Of a DNA stretch of 64,000 nt, positions 57,345 to 64,000 are shown piece after piece. The stretch comes from Burkholderia cepacia (lineage in GTDB: Bacteria; Pseudomonadota; Gammaproteobacteria; Burkholderiales; Burkholderiaceae), in NCBI RefSeq assembly GCF_029962485.1, contig NZ_CP073637.1, positions 1,240,001-1,304,000 of the forward strand, read 5' to 3'. Numbering within the stretch: position 1 is the stretch's first letter; each line of letters starts with the position of its first letter. Under the pieces are notes generated by a model that made no database searches, was not told the DNA's origin, and worked only from the letters and a program-made list of their open reading frames with translations. The position numbers and the translations under genes were made by a program.

Positions 57345-58655
57345 ATGGGGATTCATGTCATCAAGATGCCGGATATCGGCGAAGGGATCGCCGAGGTCGA
57401 GCTGGTGGCCTGGCATGTGGAAGTCGGGCAGATGATCAAGGAAGACCAGCCGCTCGCCGACGTGATGACCGACAAGGCGGCGGTCGAGATTCCGTCGCCG
57501 GTGACGGGCAAGGTGATCGAGCTCGGCGGCCGGATCGGCGAGATGATGGCGGTAGGTAGCGAGCTGATCCGACTCGAAGTCGAAGGCAGCGGCAACCTGA
57601 AGGCCGGTGCACCGGTGCGGGAAACAAAGGTGGAAACCGCACCGGTCGCGTCGGCGCCGTCGAAGCCGGCGGCCGACCTGCCGGCCGAGCCGCCTGCACG
57701 GCCGGCGGCGAGTCACGCTCCGGCGAAGCCGCGTCGTGAGGAATCCGCGACCCAGCCGCGTGCGGCGCTTGCGCCGGGCGAACGGCCGCTCGCGTCGCCG
57801 GCCGTGCGTCAGCGCGCGTGGGACATGGGTATCGAGCTGCGCTATGTGCGCGGCACCGGTGAAGCGGGGCGGATCCTGCATGCGGACCTCGATGCGTATG
57901 CGGGCGCCGGTAGCGGTGCTGCGCGCCCGTCGCACGCGCACGGCTACGACGAACGCAACGACGAAACCGAAGTGCCGGTGATCGGCTTACGGCGTGCGAT
58001 CGCGCGCAAGATGCAGGAAGCGAAGCGCCGCATTCCACACTTCAGCTACGTCGAGGAAATCGACGTCACTGAACTCGAATCGTTGCGCACGGAACTGAAC
58101 CGCCGCTACGGCGACACGCGTGGAAAGCTCACGCCGCTGCCGCTGCTGATCCGCGCGATGGTGATCGCGCTGCGCGATTTCCCGCAGATCAACGCGCGTT
58201 TCGACGACGAAGCGGGCGTCGTCACGCGCTACGGCGCGGTGCACATGGGCGTCGCGACGCAGACGGACGGCGGCCTCACGGTGCCCGTGCTGCGTCACGC
58301 GGAAGCGAAGGACGTGTGGTCGATTTCCGCCGAGATCGCACGGCTCGCCGATGCGGTACGCGCGAACCGTGCACAGCGCGACGAGCTGAGCGGTTCGACG
58401 ATCACGATCTCGAGCCTCGGCGCGCTCGGCGGCATCGTGTCGACACCGGTCATCAATCATCCGGAAGTCGGCATCGTCGGCGTGAACCGGATCGTCGAGC
58501 GGCCGATGATCCGCGACGGCGCGGTCGTCGCGCGCAAGATGATGAACCTGTCGTCGTCGTTCGACCATCGCGTCGTCGATGGCGCGGATGCTGCCGAATT
58601 CATCCAGGCCGTGCGCGCGGTGCTCGAACGCCCGGCCATGCTGTTCGTGGAGTGA
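57345..58655 (+). CDS. bkdB: branched-chain 2-oxoacid dehydrogenase E2 (dihydrolipoyl acyltransferase)
   Basis: 436 residues. One lipoyl domain (1-80; lipoyl lysine in [11 protein letters not shown]), an Ala/Pro linker, a peripheral subunit-binding domain ([36 protein letters not shown], about 150-185) and the catalytic domain (about 210-436) with the active-site motif [13 protein letters not shown]. Core of the complex, transferring acyl groups to CoA. One base after the E1 beta stop. Confidence 0.95.
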   Translation: MGIHVIKMPDIGEGIAEVELVAWHVEVGQMIKEDQPLADVMTDKAAVEIPSPVTGKVIELGGRIGEMMAVGSELIRLEVEGSGNLKAGAPVRETKVETAPVASAPSKPAADLPAEPPARPAASHAPAKPRREESATQPRAALAPGERPLASPAVRQRAWDMGIELRYVRGTGEAGRILHADLDAYAGAGSGAARPSHAHGYDERNDETEVPVIGLRRAIARKMQEAKRRIPHFSYVEEIDVTELESLRTELNRRYGDTRGKLTPLPLLIRAMVIALRDFPQINARFDDEAGVVTRYGAVHMGVATQTDGGLTVPVLRHAEAKDVWSISAEIARLADAVRANRAQRDELSGSTITISSLGALGGIVSTPVINHPEVGIVGVNRIVERPMIRDGAVVARKMMNLSSSFDHRVVDGADAAEFIQAVRAVLERPAMLFVE

Positions 58656-58660
58656 GCACG

Positions 58661-60052
58661 ATGAAGAACGAACACACCACACTGCTCGTCGTCGGCGGCG
58701 GCCCGGGCGGCTACGTCGCCGCGATTCGCGCCGGCCAGCTCGGCATCCCGACCGTGCTCGTCGAGCGCGACCGGCTCGGCGGCACCTGCCTGAATATCGG
58801 CTGTATTCCGTCGAAGGCGCTGATCCACGTGGCCGATGCGTTCGAACAGGCGTGCGGTCATGCGGGCGAAGGCGCGCTCGGGATCCGCGTGCGCACGCCC
58901 GAGATCGACATCGCGAAAAGCGTCGCATGGAAGGACGGCATCGTCGACCGGCTCACGCGCGGCGTCGGCGCGCTGCTCAAGAAGAACGGCGTACGCGTGC
59001 TGCATGGCGACGCACACGTGGTCGACGGCAAGACCGTCGATGTCGTCACCGGCGGCCACTCGGTGCGGATCAGTTGCGAACACCTGTTGCTCGCGACGGG
59101 CTCCGAGCCGGTCGAGCTGCCGACGATGCCGTTCGGCGGGCACGTCGTGTCGTCTACCGAAGCCCTGTCGCCCGCGACGTTGCCGAAGCGGCTGGTCGTC
59201 GTCGGCGCCGGGTATATCGGGCTCGAACTCGGGATCGTCTATCGCAAGCTCGGCGTCGACGTCAGCATCGTCGAAGCGGCCGAACGCGTGCTGCCTGCGT
59301 ACGATGCCGAACTCTCGCGGCCGGTGGCCGATTCGCTCGCGCGGCTCGGTGTCCGGCTGTGGCTCGGCCACAAGGTGCTCGGGCTCGGGGAGAAAGGCGC
59401 GGTGCGCGTGCAGGCCGCCGACGGCGCCGAGCAGACGCTGCCGGCCGATCGCGTGCTGGTGGCCGTCGGCCGCCGGCCGCGGGTCGACGGATTCGGGCTG
59501 GAGACGCTGCAGCTCGATCGCAACGGCCGTGCGCTGCGGATCGACGACGAATGCCGGACGTCGATGCGCAACGTGTGGGCGATCGGCGACGTCGCCGGCG
59601 AGCCGATGCTCGCGCATCGCGCAATGGCGCAAGGCGAGATGGTCGCCGAGCTGATTGCCGGCCGGCGCCGCCAGTTCGTGCCGGCGTCGATTCCGGCCGT
59701 GTGCTTCACGGATCCCGAGATCGTGACGGCCGGCTGGTCGCCGGACGATGCGCATGCGGCCGGCGTCGATTGCCTGAGCGCATCGTTCCCGTTCGCGGCG
59801 AACGGGCGCGCGATGACGCTGCAGGCGACCGACGGGTTCGTGCGGGTCGTCGCGCGGCGCGACAACCACCTGATCGTCGGCTGGCAGGCCGTCGGGCGCG
59901 GGGTGTCGGAACTGGCTGCCGCGTTCTCGCAGTCGCTGGAGATGGGCGCGCGGCTGGAGGACATCGGCGGCACGATCCATGCGCACCCGACGCTCGGCGA
60001 GGCGCTGCAGGAAGCGGCGTTGCGTGCGCTCGGGCATGCGTTGCATGTCTGA
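58661..60052 (+). CDS. lpdV: dihydrolipoyl dehydrogenase (E3) of the bkd complex
   Basis: 463 residues from ATG 58661. FAD motif [19 protein letters not shown], redox-active disulfide [18 protein letters not shown] motif [23 protein letters not shown]-ribityl [17 protein letters not shown], and the interface catalytic His in [14 protein letters not shown]. Reoxidises the lipoamide on BkdB. An upstream GTG (VSTMKN) is an alternative start. Confidence 0.95.
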   Translation: MKNEHTTLLVVGGGPGGYVAAIRAGQLGIPTVLVERDRLGGTCLNIGCIPSKALIHVADAFEQACGHAGEGALGIRVRTPEIDIAKSVAWKDGIVDRLTRGVGALLKKNGVRVLHGDAHVVDGKTVDVVTGGHSVRISCEHLLLATGSEPVELPTMPFGGHVVSSTEALSPATLPKRLVVVGAGYIGLELGIVYRKLGVDVSIVEAAERVLPAYDAELSRPVADSLARLGVRLWLGHKVLGLGEKGAVRVQAADGAEQTLPADRVLVAVGRRPRVDGFGLETLQLDRNGRALRIDDECRTSMRNVWAIGDVAGEPMLAHRAMAQGEMVAELIAGRRRQFVPASIPAVCFTDPEIVTAGWSPDDAHAAGVDCLSASFPFAANGRAMTLQATDGFVRVVARRDNHLIVGWQAVGRGVSELAAAFSQSLEMGARLEDIGGTIHAHPTLGEALQEAALRALGHALHV

Positions 60053-60076
60053 CGCATAGCCATCCTGAAACGGAAG

Positions 60077-60103
60077 CGCCGATGCGCAATGTGCGCATCG
60101 GCG
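60077..60103 (+). terminator. terminator-like hairpin after lpdV
   Basis: CGCCGATGCGCA-ATG-TGCGCATCGGCG, 12 perfect pairs with a 3-nt loop, 24 bp after the stop; the T-tract is weak (TCCTTTCGTTT). Confidence 0.6.
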
Positions 60104-60174
60104 TCCTTTCGTTTAGCGTACTTTCGGTCGAGCATCGGTCGGGCTGAAACGGCCACCCGCGTGTTCGCCGTTCG

Positions 60175-60582
60175 TCACGAAAGCGTACGCGGCGGGACAC
60201 GTCGCGCCGTCACCTCACGATAGAACCCGTCGATCGTATCGACCATCTGCGACAGCCCCGGCTGTTCGAGCGGATAGTGGCCCGCATTCTCCAGCATCGC
60301 GATCCTGACCGGCACGTGACGAATCCGCGCGAGGAACGGCTCGCTCAGATGCAGCGGCGTCCGGCGGTCCGCGGCCGGTTGCGTGAGCAGGGAAGGGCAT
60401 ACGGCAAAATTCTCCGGCCGCCGAGGATCATCGACATCTGTCGGCACGTTGGTGCCCACGCCATTGAACAGGATCACGTTCACCCGCGCCTGCGGGTTGC
60501 ACCGAGCGTGTCGCGACAGGCCATGACCGCATCGTAGCGCTGCCGTCCGCGCGGATCGCGCACGGACGGCCGGCGCACCTGC
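60175..60582 (-). pseudogene. C-terminal remnant of an alpha/beta-hydrolase
   Basis: A 102-residue open frame (60175-60483) ends with MLENAGHYPLEQPGLSQMVDTIDGFY, the catalytic-His end of an alpha/beta hydrolase. It has no nucleophile elbow and starts mid-domain (VNVILFNGVGTNVPTD). Upstream to the MarR stop, another frame reads RGRQRYDAVMACRDTLG. Joining it with CNPQARVNVILFNG needs one extra base near 60505. So the gene has lost its N-terminal two thirds and is frameshifted. It abuts the MarR stop, suggesting a deletion when the MarR/dehalogenase pair arrived or rearranged. Confidence 0.65.
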
Positions 60583-61095
60583 TCAGGTGTGGCGCGTACC
60601 TCGTTTGCCCGGTTTCGCGGCGGACGTCGCGGGGTCTGGCGCCTCGTTGCCGTCGGCGGTTTGCAACTGCTGTACCAACTTGAGGAGCGAGCGTTCCAGT
60701 GTGGCCATTTCCGCGTCGCCGATCAGGCTTGCCCAATGTCGTTCCACACGTTCGCCGGTGGCGACGGCAAGCGGCCGGATCATCCTGCCGCGCGCCGTCA
60801 GGTGCACCAGCCGGGCGCGACGATCGTCGGGGTCGGGGCGGCGCTCCACATAGCCGAGTTTTTCAAGTTCCTCGACGGCCTCGGTGATCGACTGCTTGCG
60901 GACATGGGCGAGCTTGGTGAGCTCACTTACACGAATACCCTGCTCGGGCGTGAACGCGAACACGCTTGAATGCAACGGGCGGATGTCGCCGAACCCGGCA
61001 TCCGCGAGCGCGGTGTCGACGGTCTGGGTCCAGTGCTGATACGCCAGGCGTAGGAGGATGCCGAGGGAGGCGGGAGTCCGGGAAGATTGCGTCAT
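60583..61095 (-). CDS. MarR-family regulator
   Basis: 170 residues from ATG 61095. Winged helix ELTKLAHVRKQSITEAVEELEKLGYVERRPDPDDRRARLVHLTARG (about 57-101) with dimerisation helices at both ends. Divergent from the haloalkane dehalogenase-like gene; two near-identical palindromes lie in the 108-bp gap, so it most likely represses both genes and is relieved by a substrate-like small molecule. A longer frame to 61746 is overlap only. Confidence 0.92.
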   Translation of the reverse strand: MTQSSRTPASLGILLRLAYQHWTQTVDTALADAGFGDIRPLHSSVFAFTPEQGIRVSELTKLAHVRKQSITEAVEELEKLGYVERRPDPDDRRARLVHLTARGRMIRPLAVATGERVERHWASLIGDAEMATLERSLLKLVQQLQTADGNEAPDPATSAAKPGKRGTRHT

Positions 61096-61102
61096 GATGA
61101 TA

Positions 61103-61120
61103 TAGACAGGCTCCTGTCCA
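61103..61120. promoter_or_regulatory. MarR operator 1
   Basis: TAGACAGGCTCCTGTCCA, palindromic GACAGG-N2-CCTGTC. It covers the -35 (TAGACA, 61103-61108) of the dehalogenase promoter and lies 8 bp before the MarR start codon. Confidence 0.75.
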
Positions 61121-61125
61121 ATTCC

Positions 61126-61131
61126 TATAAT
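61126..61131 (+). promoter_or_regulatory. -10 of the dehalogenase promoter, between the two operators
   Basis: A perfect TATAAT lies 17 bp after TAGACA (61103-61108). The element sits between the two MarR operators, so binding at either would block it. Confidence 0.7.
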
Positions 61132-61148
61132 GGACAGGTTCCTGTCTA
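61131..61148. promoter_or_regulatory. MarR operator 2
   Basis: TGGACAGGTTCCTGTCTA is the reverse complement of operator 1 except the two central bases; centres are 28 bp apart, placing two dimers almost three helical turns apart. Confidence 0.75.
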
Positions 61149-61203
61149 ATTTTGGGTGGTCCGACAGGCACCTTATCATTCTTGTTCTGGAAAGGGCTCT
61201 CAC

Positions 61204-62067
61204 ATGGCAACGCTTTCGGTTCTGGGTTCGACGATGTTCTACGAGGAGCAGGGGGCCGGCCGGCCCATTGTGTTCCTGCACGGTAATCCGACGTCCTCGC
61301 ATGTGTGGAGGAAGGTCATGGCGGAGATGCCCACTGCCGGGCGGCTGCTGGCCCCCGACCTGATCGGCATGGGGCAGTCGGGGAAACCGCCGATCCGATA
61401 CGATTTCGACGATCACGTGCGCTATCTGGATGCCTGGTTTGACGAAGCGGGGCTGTCCGATGTGGTGCTGGTCGGACATGACTGGGGCGGATCGCTGGCG
61501 CTCGACTGGGCAGCCCGACACCCGGACCGGGTCGCCGGCGTCGCGCTCATGGAAACCGTGGTCCGGCCGATGACGTGGGCCGATTTCCCGGGGCCGGCCC
61601 GCGAGCGTTTCGAAGCGCTGAGAACATCGGGCACGGGCGAGGCGATCGTGCTCGGCAGCAACGACTTCCTGGAGAAGTCGCTTGCCGCGACCATCCTGCA
61701 TCCCCTTGCGACCGAAGATCTTGAGGTCTATCGGGCTCCTTATCAAACCCGGGAGAGCCGGCTTCCGCTATTGCAGTGGCCGCGCGCGTTCCCGATCGAC
61801 GGGCTGCCGAGGAACGTGACGGAAAGGGTCGATGCCTACGATGCATGGCTGGCCGCGAGCCACGATGTTCCGAAGCTCCTGCTGACGTTCGACGGGCCGC
61901 CCGGCACGCTGCTGATCGGGCCGGAGGCGATCGCGTGGTGCGAGGAACATGTCGTCGGACTGAGCGTGACGGGCTGCGGGCCGGCGCGTCACAACGCACC
62001 GGAAGACCGACCGGAAGCGATTGCCGCGGCGATCGTCGCATGGATGCGGCTGAACGATCTGTATTGA
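61204..62067 (+). CDS. haloalkane dehalogenase-like alpha/beta hydrolase
   Basis: 287 residues from ATG 61204, AAGGG 8 bp upstream. Haloalkane dehalogenase subfamily features: FLHGNPTSSHVWRKVM (halide-binding Asn), VGHDWGGSLALDWAARHP (nucleophile Asp followed by halide-binding Trp), and ARHNAPEDRPEAIAAAIVAWM (catalytic His with the ED of the HFxQED pattern). These hydrolyse carbon-halogen bonds to alcohol and halide. The His region deviates from the usual HFxQED, so substrate and activity are uncertain; an epoxide hydrolase-like role is less likely. Controlled by the divergent MarR gene. Confidence 0.85.
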   Translation: MATLSVLGSTMFYEEQGAGRPIVFLHGNPTSSHVWRKVMAEMPTAGRLLAPDLIGMGQSGKPPIRYDFDDHVRYLDAWFDEAGLSDVVLVGHDWGGSLALDWAARHPDRVAGVALMETVVRPMTWADFPGPARERFEALRTSGTGEAIVLGSNDFLEKSLAATILHPLATEDLEVYRAPYQTRESRLPLLQWPRAFPIDGLPRNVTERVDAYDAWLAASHDVPKLLLTFDGPPGTLLIGPEAIAWCEEHVVGLSVTGCGPARHNAPEDRPEAIAAAIVAWMRLNDLY

Positions 62068-62217
62068 ACCGGCCCGGGCGCCGCGCGCGTGAAGCGCGCG
62101 GAGGGCCGCGCGACACGCGTGCCGTCGGCGTCCTTCACTTCGATGCGCAAGGACTCGCGTGTGGTTCGCCGCTCGCGGGTTCCGGGTCTCGGGGCGGGTG
62201 AACCGCCTCGCGCGGCA

Positions 62218-64000
62218 TCACCACGAATGCCCGATGCCGCCGTTGACCATCATGCGCGAGCCGTTCACCGTGCCGACACCGAGCTTGATCACGGTGTTCT
62301 GCGTGATCCGCGCGCTACCACCGACCGCGATTGCCGTATAGCCGCCGTAGTTGCCGAACCCGGCGCCGACCGAGACGACCTTGCCCGGATCGACCTGCGG
62401 CATCCCCGCGAGCGCGCCGGCGATCGCGATCCCCGAATAGGCGTTGCGTGCGAGATCGTTCACGCCTTGCTGAATCGCGCCGACGCGCTGGTCGGTGTAG
62501 CGGTTCGCCGATTCGGTCGCCATCGTCAGCTGATTCAGGTTGACCGCGTCGGTGCCCTGCGTGCCCGGTGCGACGTTGACGATCTGGCGCTGCTGCTCCG
62601 CGGTGCCGACCGAGACCACGTTCGAGCGGCCGCCGTCGTTCGAGTTCGCGCCGATCGCGACCGAGTTGGAGCCGGCCGTGACGGTCGGCGCATCGGTGCC
62701 CGAACCGTTCATGTCCGCGGTGATGCCCGTGTTGCGCGACGCCGACGTCGACAGGTTGTTGATCTGCGTGTTGATGTTCGTCACGCTGGTCGACAGCGAC
62801 GATACGCGGTCGTTGGTCGTCGACAGGCCGGTGGACAGCGACGTCACGCTCGTCGACGTGGAGGTCGACAGCGAGCCCAGCGCTTCGTTGGTCGACGACA
62901 GGCCGGTCGACAGCGAACCGATGCTGGTCGACGTCGACGTGGACAGCGATGCGAGATTGCTGTTCGTCGAGCTCAACCCCGTCGACAGCGATGCGACGTT
63001 GAGGTTGGTCGCATGCAGCTGGCTGCCGTTGATCGCATCGGTGCTATCGGCACTGACGCGGCCCGCCGCGACGTTCTGGATCTGGCGTTCCTGGCCCGGT
63101 GAGCCGACGCTGAACACGCCGAACGGGTTCGCACCCGCATATCCGCCGAAATGCAGGCCGCCGATGCTCGACGACGACACGCCGACCGCGGCGCCGGTGA
63201 CCGAACGGTTGCCGATCGCCACCGAGTTGTCGAGGTTCGCGACCGCGTTCGGGCCGATCGCGACGCTGTTCGCGCCGGTGGCCTGGCTGTCGGCCTCGGT
63301 CGAGTTCGCGTGGAAGTACTTCGCGCCCTTCGCGTTGAGGTTGTCGATCGCGTCGCCTACGTTGGCGTGAGTCGTCGTCGTGCCGTCGTTGTTGTATGTC
63401 ACATACGACGGCGCGGTGATCTTCCCGGTTACCGGATCGTATGTGGCGCCGCCGCCGAGCGCGTCGGCCGTGCTGTTGCCGAGGTTCGTCGTGTTGACGG
63501 TGACCGAGCTGATGCTCGTCGACAGCGAGCCGAGGCCCGACGACGTCGACGTGGACAGCGACGTCATCGTGCTGTCGGTCGCGCTCAGGCTGGTCGACAG
63601 CGAATGGACGCCCGTCGAGGCGGACGTGGACAACGACGCAAGCGTGCTGTTGGTCGTCGACAGTCCGGTCGACGTGGAGGTCGACAACGACGTGACCGTG
63701 TCGTTGGTCGTGCTCAGGCCGGTCGACAGCGACACGAAACCGGTCGACGTCGAGGTCGACAACGAGACCAGATTGTCATTCGTTGTACTGATCGTGGTGG
63801 ACAAGGAACCGACGGTCGTCGACGTGGCGGTCGACAGCGACGTCAGGTTTTTGCCGAGCGTATCGATGCCGGTCGATGTGGACGTGGACAGCGAAACCAG
63901 CGTGTTGTTGGTGGTCGACAGGCCGGTGGACGTGGCAGTCGACAGCGATGCGACGGTGTTGTCGGTCGTGCTCAGGCCGGTCGACAGCGAGGCCATGTTG
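62218..64000 (-). CDS. trimeric autotransporter adhesin (partial, N-terminus off window)
   Basis: The visible 594 residues are open to the right edge. C-terminal YadA anchor (VNLNQLTMATESANRYTDQR then a four-strand membrane anchor ending VNGGIGHSW, with terminal aromatic Trp) makes a trimeric outer-membrane barrel. Before it come YadA-head repeats (NSVAIGANSNDG, NSVAIGPNAV, NSVAIGNRSV), a TAINGSQL-type neck (DAINGSQLHATN) and long coiled-coil stretches of SLSTxTSTGLSTTNxT repeats in 18- and 25-residue units. Role: surface adhesion or serum resistance. The signal peptide and distal head are outside the window. Confidence 0.92.
   Translation of the reverse strand, partial: NMASLSTGLSTTDNTVASLSTATSTGLSTTNNTLVSLSTSTSTGIDTLGKNLTSLSTATSTTVGSLSTTISTTNDNLVSLSTSTSTGFVSLSTGLSTTNDTVTSLSTSTSTGLSTTNSTLASLSTSASTGVHSLSTSLSATDSTMTSLSTSTSSGLGSLSTSISSVTVNTTNLGNSTADALGGGATYDPVTGKITAPSYVTYNNDGTTTTHANVGDAIDNLNAKGAKYFHANSTEADSQATGANSVAIGPNAVANLDNSVAIGNRSVTGAAVGVSSSSIGGLHFGGYAGANPFGVFSVGSPGQERQIQNVAAGRVSADSTDAINGSQLHATNLNVASLSTGLSSTNSNLASLSTSTSTSIGSLSTGLSSTNEALGSLSTSTSTSVTSLSTGLSTTNDRVSSLSTSVTNINTQINNLSTSASRNTGITADMNGSGTDAPTVTAGSNSVAIGANSNDGGRSNVVSVGTAEQQRQIVNVAPGTQGTDAVNLNQLTMATESANRYTDQRVGAIQQGVNDLARNAYSGIAIAGALAGMPQVDPGKVVSVGAGFGNYGGYTAIAVGGSARITQNTVIKLGVGTVNGSRMMVNGGIGHSW

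Noticed and set aside
62700..64000. CRISPR-like regular repeats
   Set aside because: The repeats are in-frame coding units of the autotransporter stalk and vary in sequence and length.

Overview
The window is high-GC, densely coded DNA with gene content and protein signatures typical of Burkholderia, most likely the B. cepacia complex; this is inferred from protein similarity as remembered, not from a search. No insertion sequence, phage, integrase or CRISPR array is visible.

Layout. 1-5043: mdtAB-type RND efflux operon (mdtB runs off the left edge) and an IclR regulator. 5044-9561: a structured non-coding stretch with a candidate sRNA, a Tat-exported PhoX/DUF839 protein, and an ammonium transporter with a recognisable sigma-54 promoter and NtrC-like sites. 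9755-12220: lipoprotein, an Rrf2 regulator and its NAD(P)-binding partner (YwnA/YwnB-like) sharing a 19-bp operator, and an Lrp-family regulator. 12280-17649: FbpABC-type ferric iron importer, a 53-residue membrane protein, and a ProY-like amino-acid permease behind a HutC-like operator. 17941-30162: FUSC transporter, then recC-recB-recD-arfB, with recC carrying a 2-nt frameshift. 30213-36097: EAL phosphodiesterase, EamA transporter, two small lipoproteins, and thiC with a TPP riboswitch. 36372-38169: a methionine-rich MXKDX peptide, cytochrome b561 and a YedY-like molybdoenzyme, resembling the hypochlorite-scavenging MrpX/YedY1/YedZ1 system. 38195-41719: a HigBA-like toxin-antitoxin pair, an EamA exporter with a terminator-like leader, and an MFS transporter.

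41882-47734: a LacI-regulated ABC importer ending in a GpdQ-like phosphodiesterase, so probably a phosphodiester uptake-and-hydrolysis operon. 48015-48349: a tRNA-Leu(UAA) gene interrupted by a 248-nt group I intron between anticodon positions 34 and 35. 48680-54817: a flavin reductase-like protein, then MFS permease, glycerate kinase, pyruvate kinase and CdaR, a route from glycerate/sugar diacids to pyruvate. 55068-60052: the complete bkd branched-chain 2-oxoacid dehydrogenase operon. 60175-62067: a decayed alpha/beta-hydrolase, and a MarR regulator divergent from a haloalkane dehalogenase-like enzyme with twin operators around one promoter. 62218-64000: C-terminal part of a trimeric autotransporter adhesin running off the right edge.

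The strongest unusual items are the intron-split tRNA-Leu, the recC frameshift in an otherwise intact recCBD operon, a beta-clamp-like QASLF motif in an extra RecD segment, the MrpX/YedYZ-like locus, the three-hairpin sRNA candidate at 5265-5391, and several operator pairs readable directly from the sequence.
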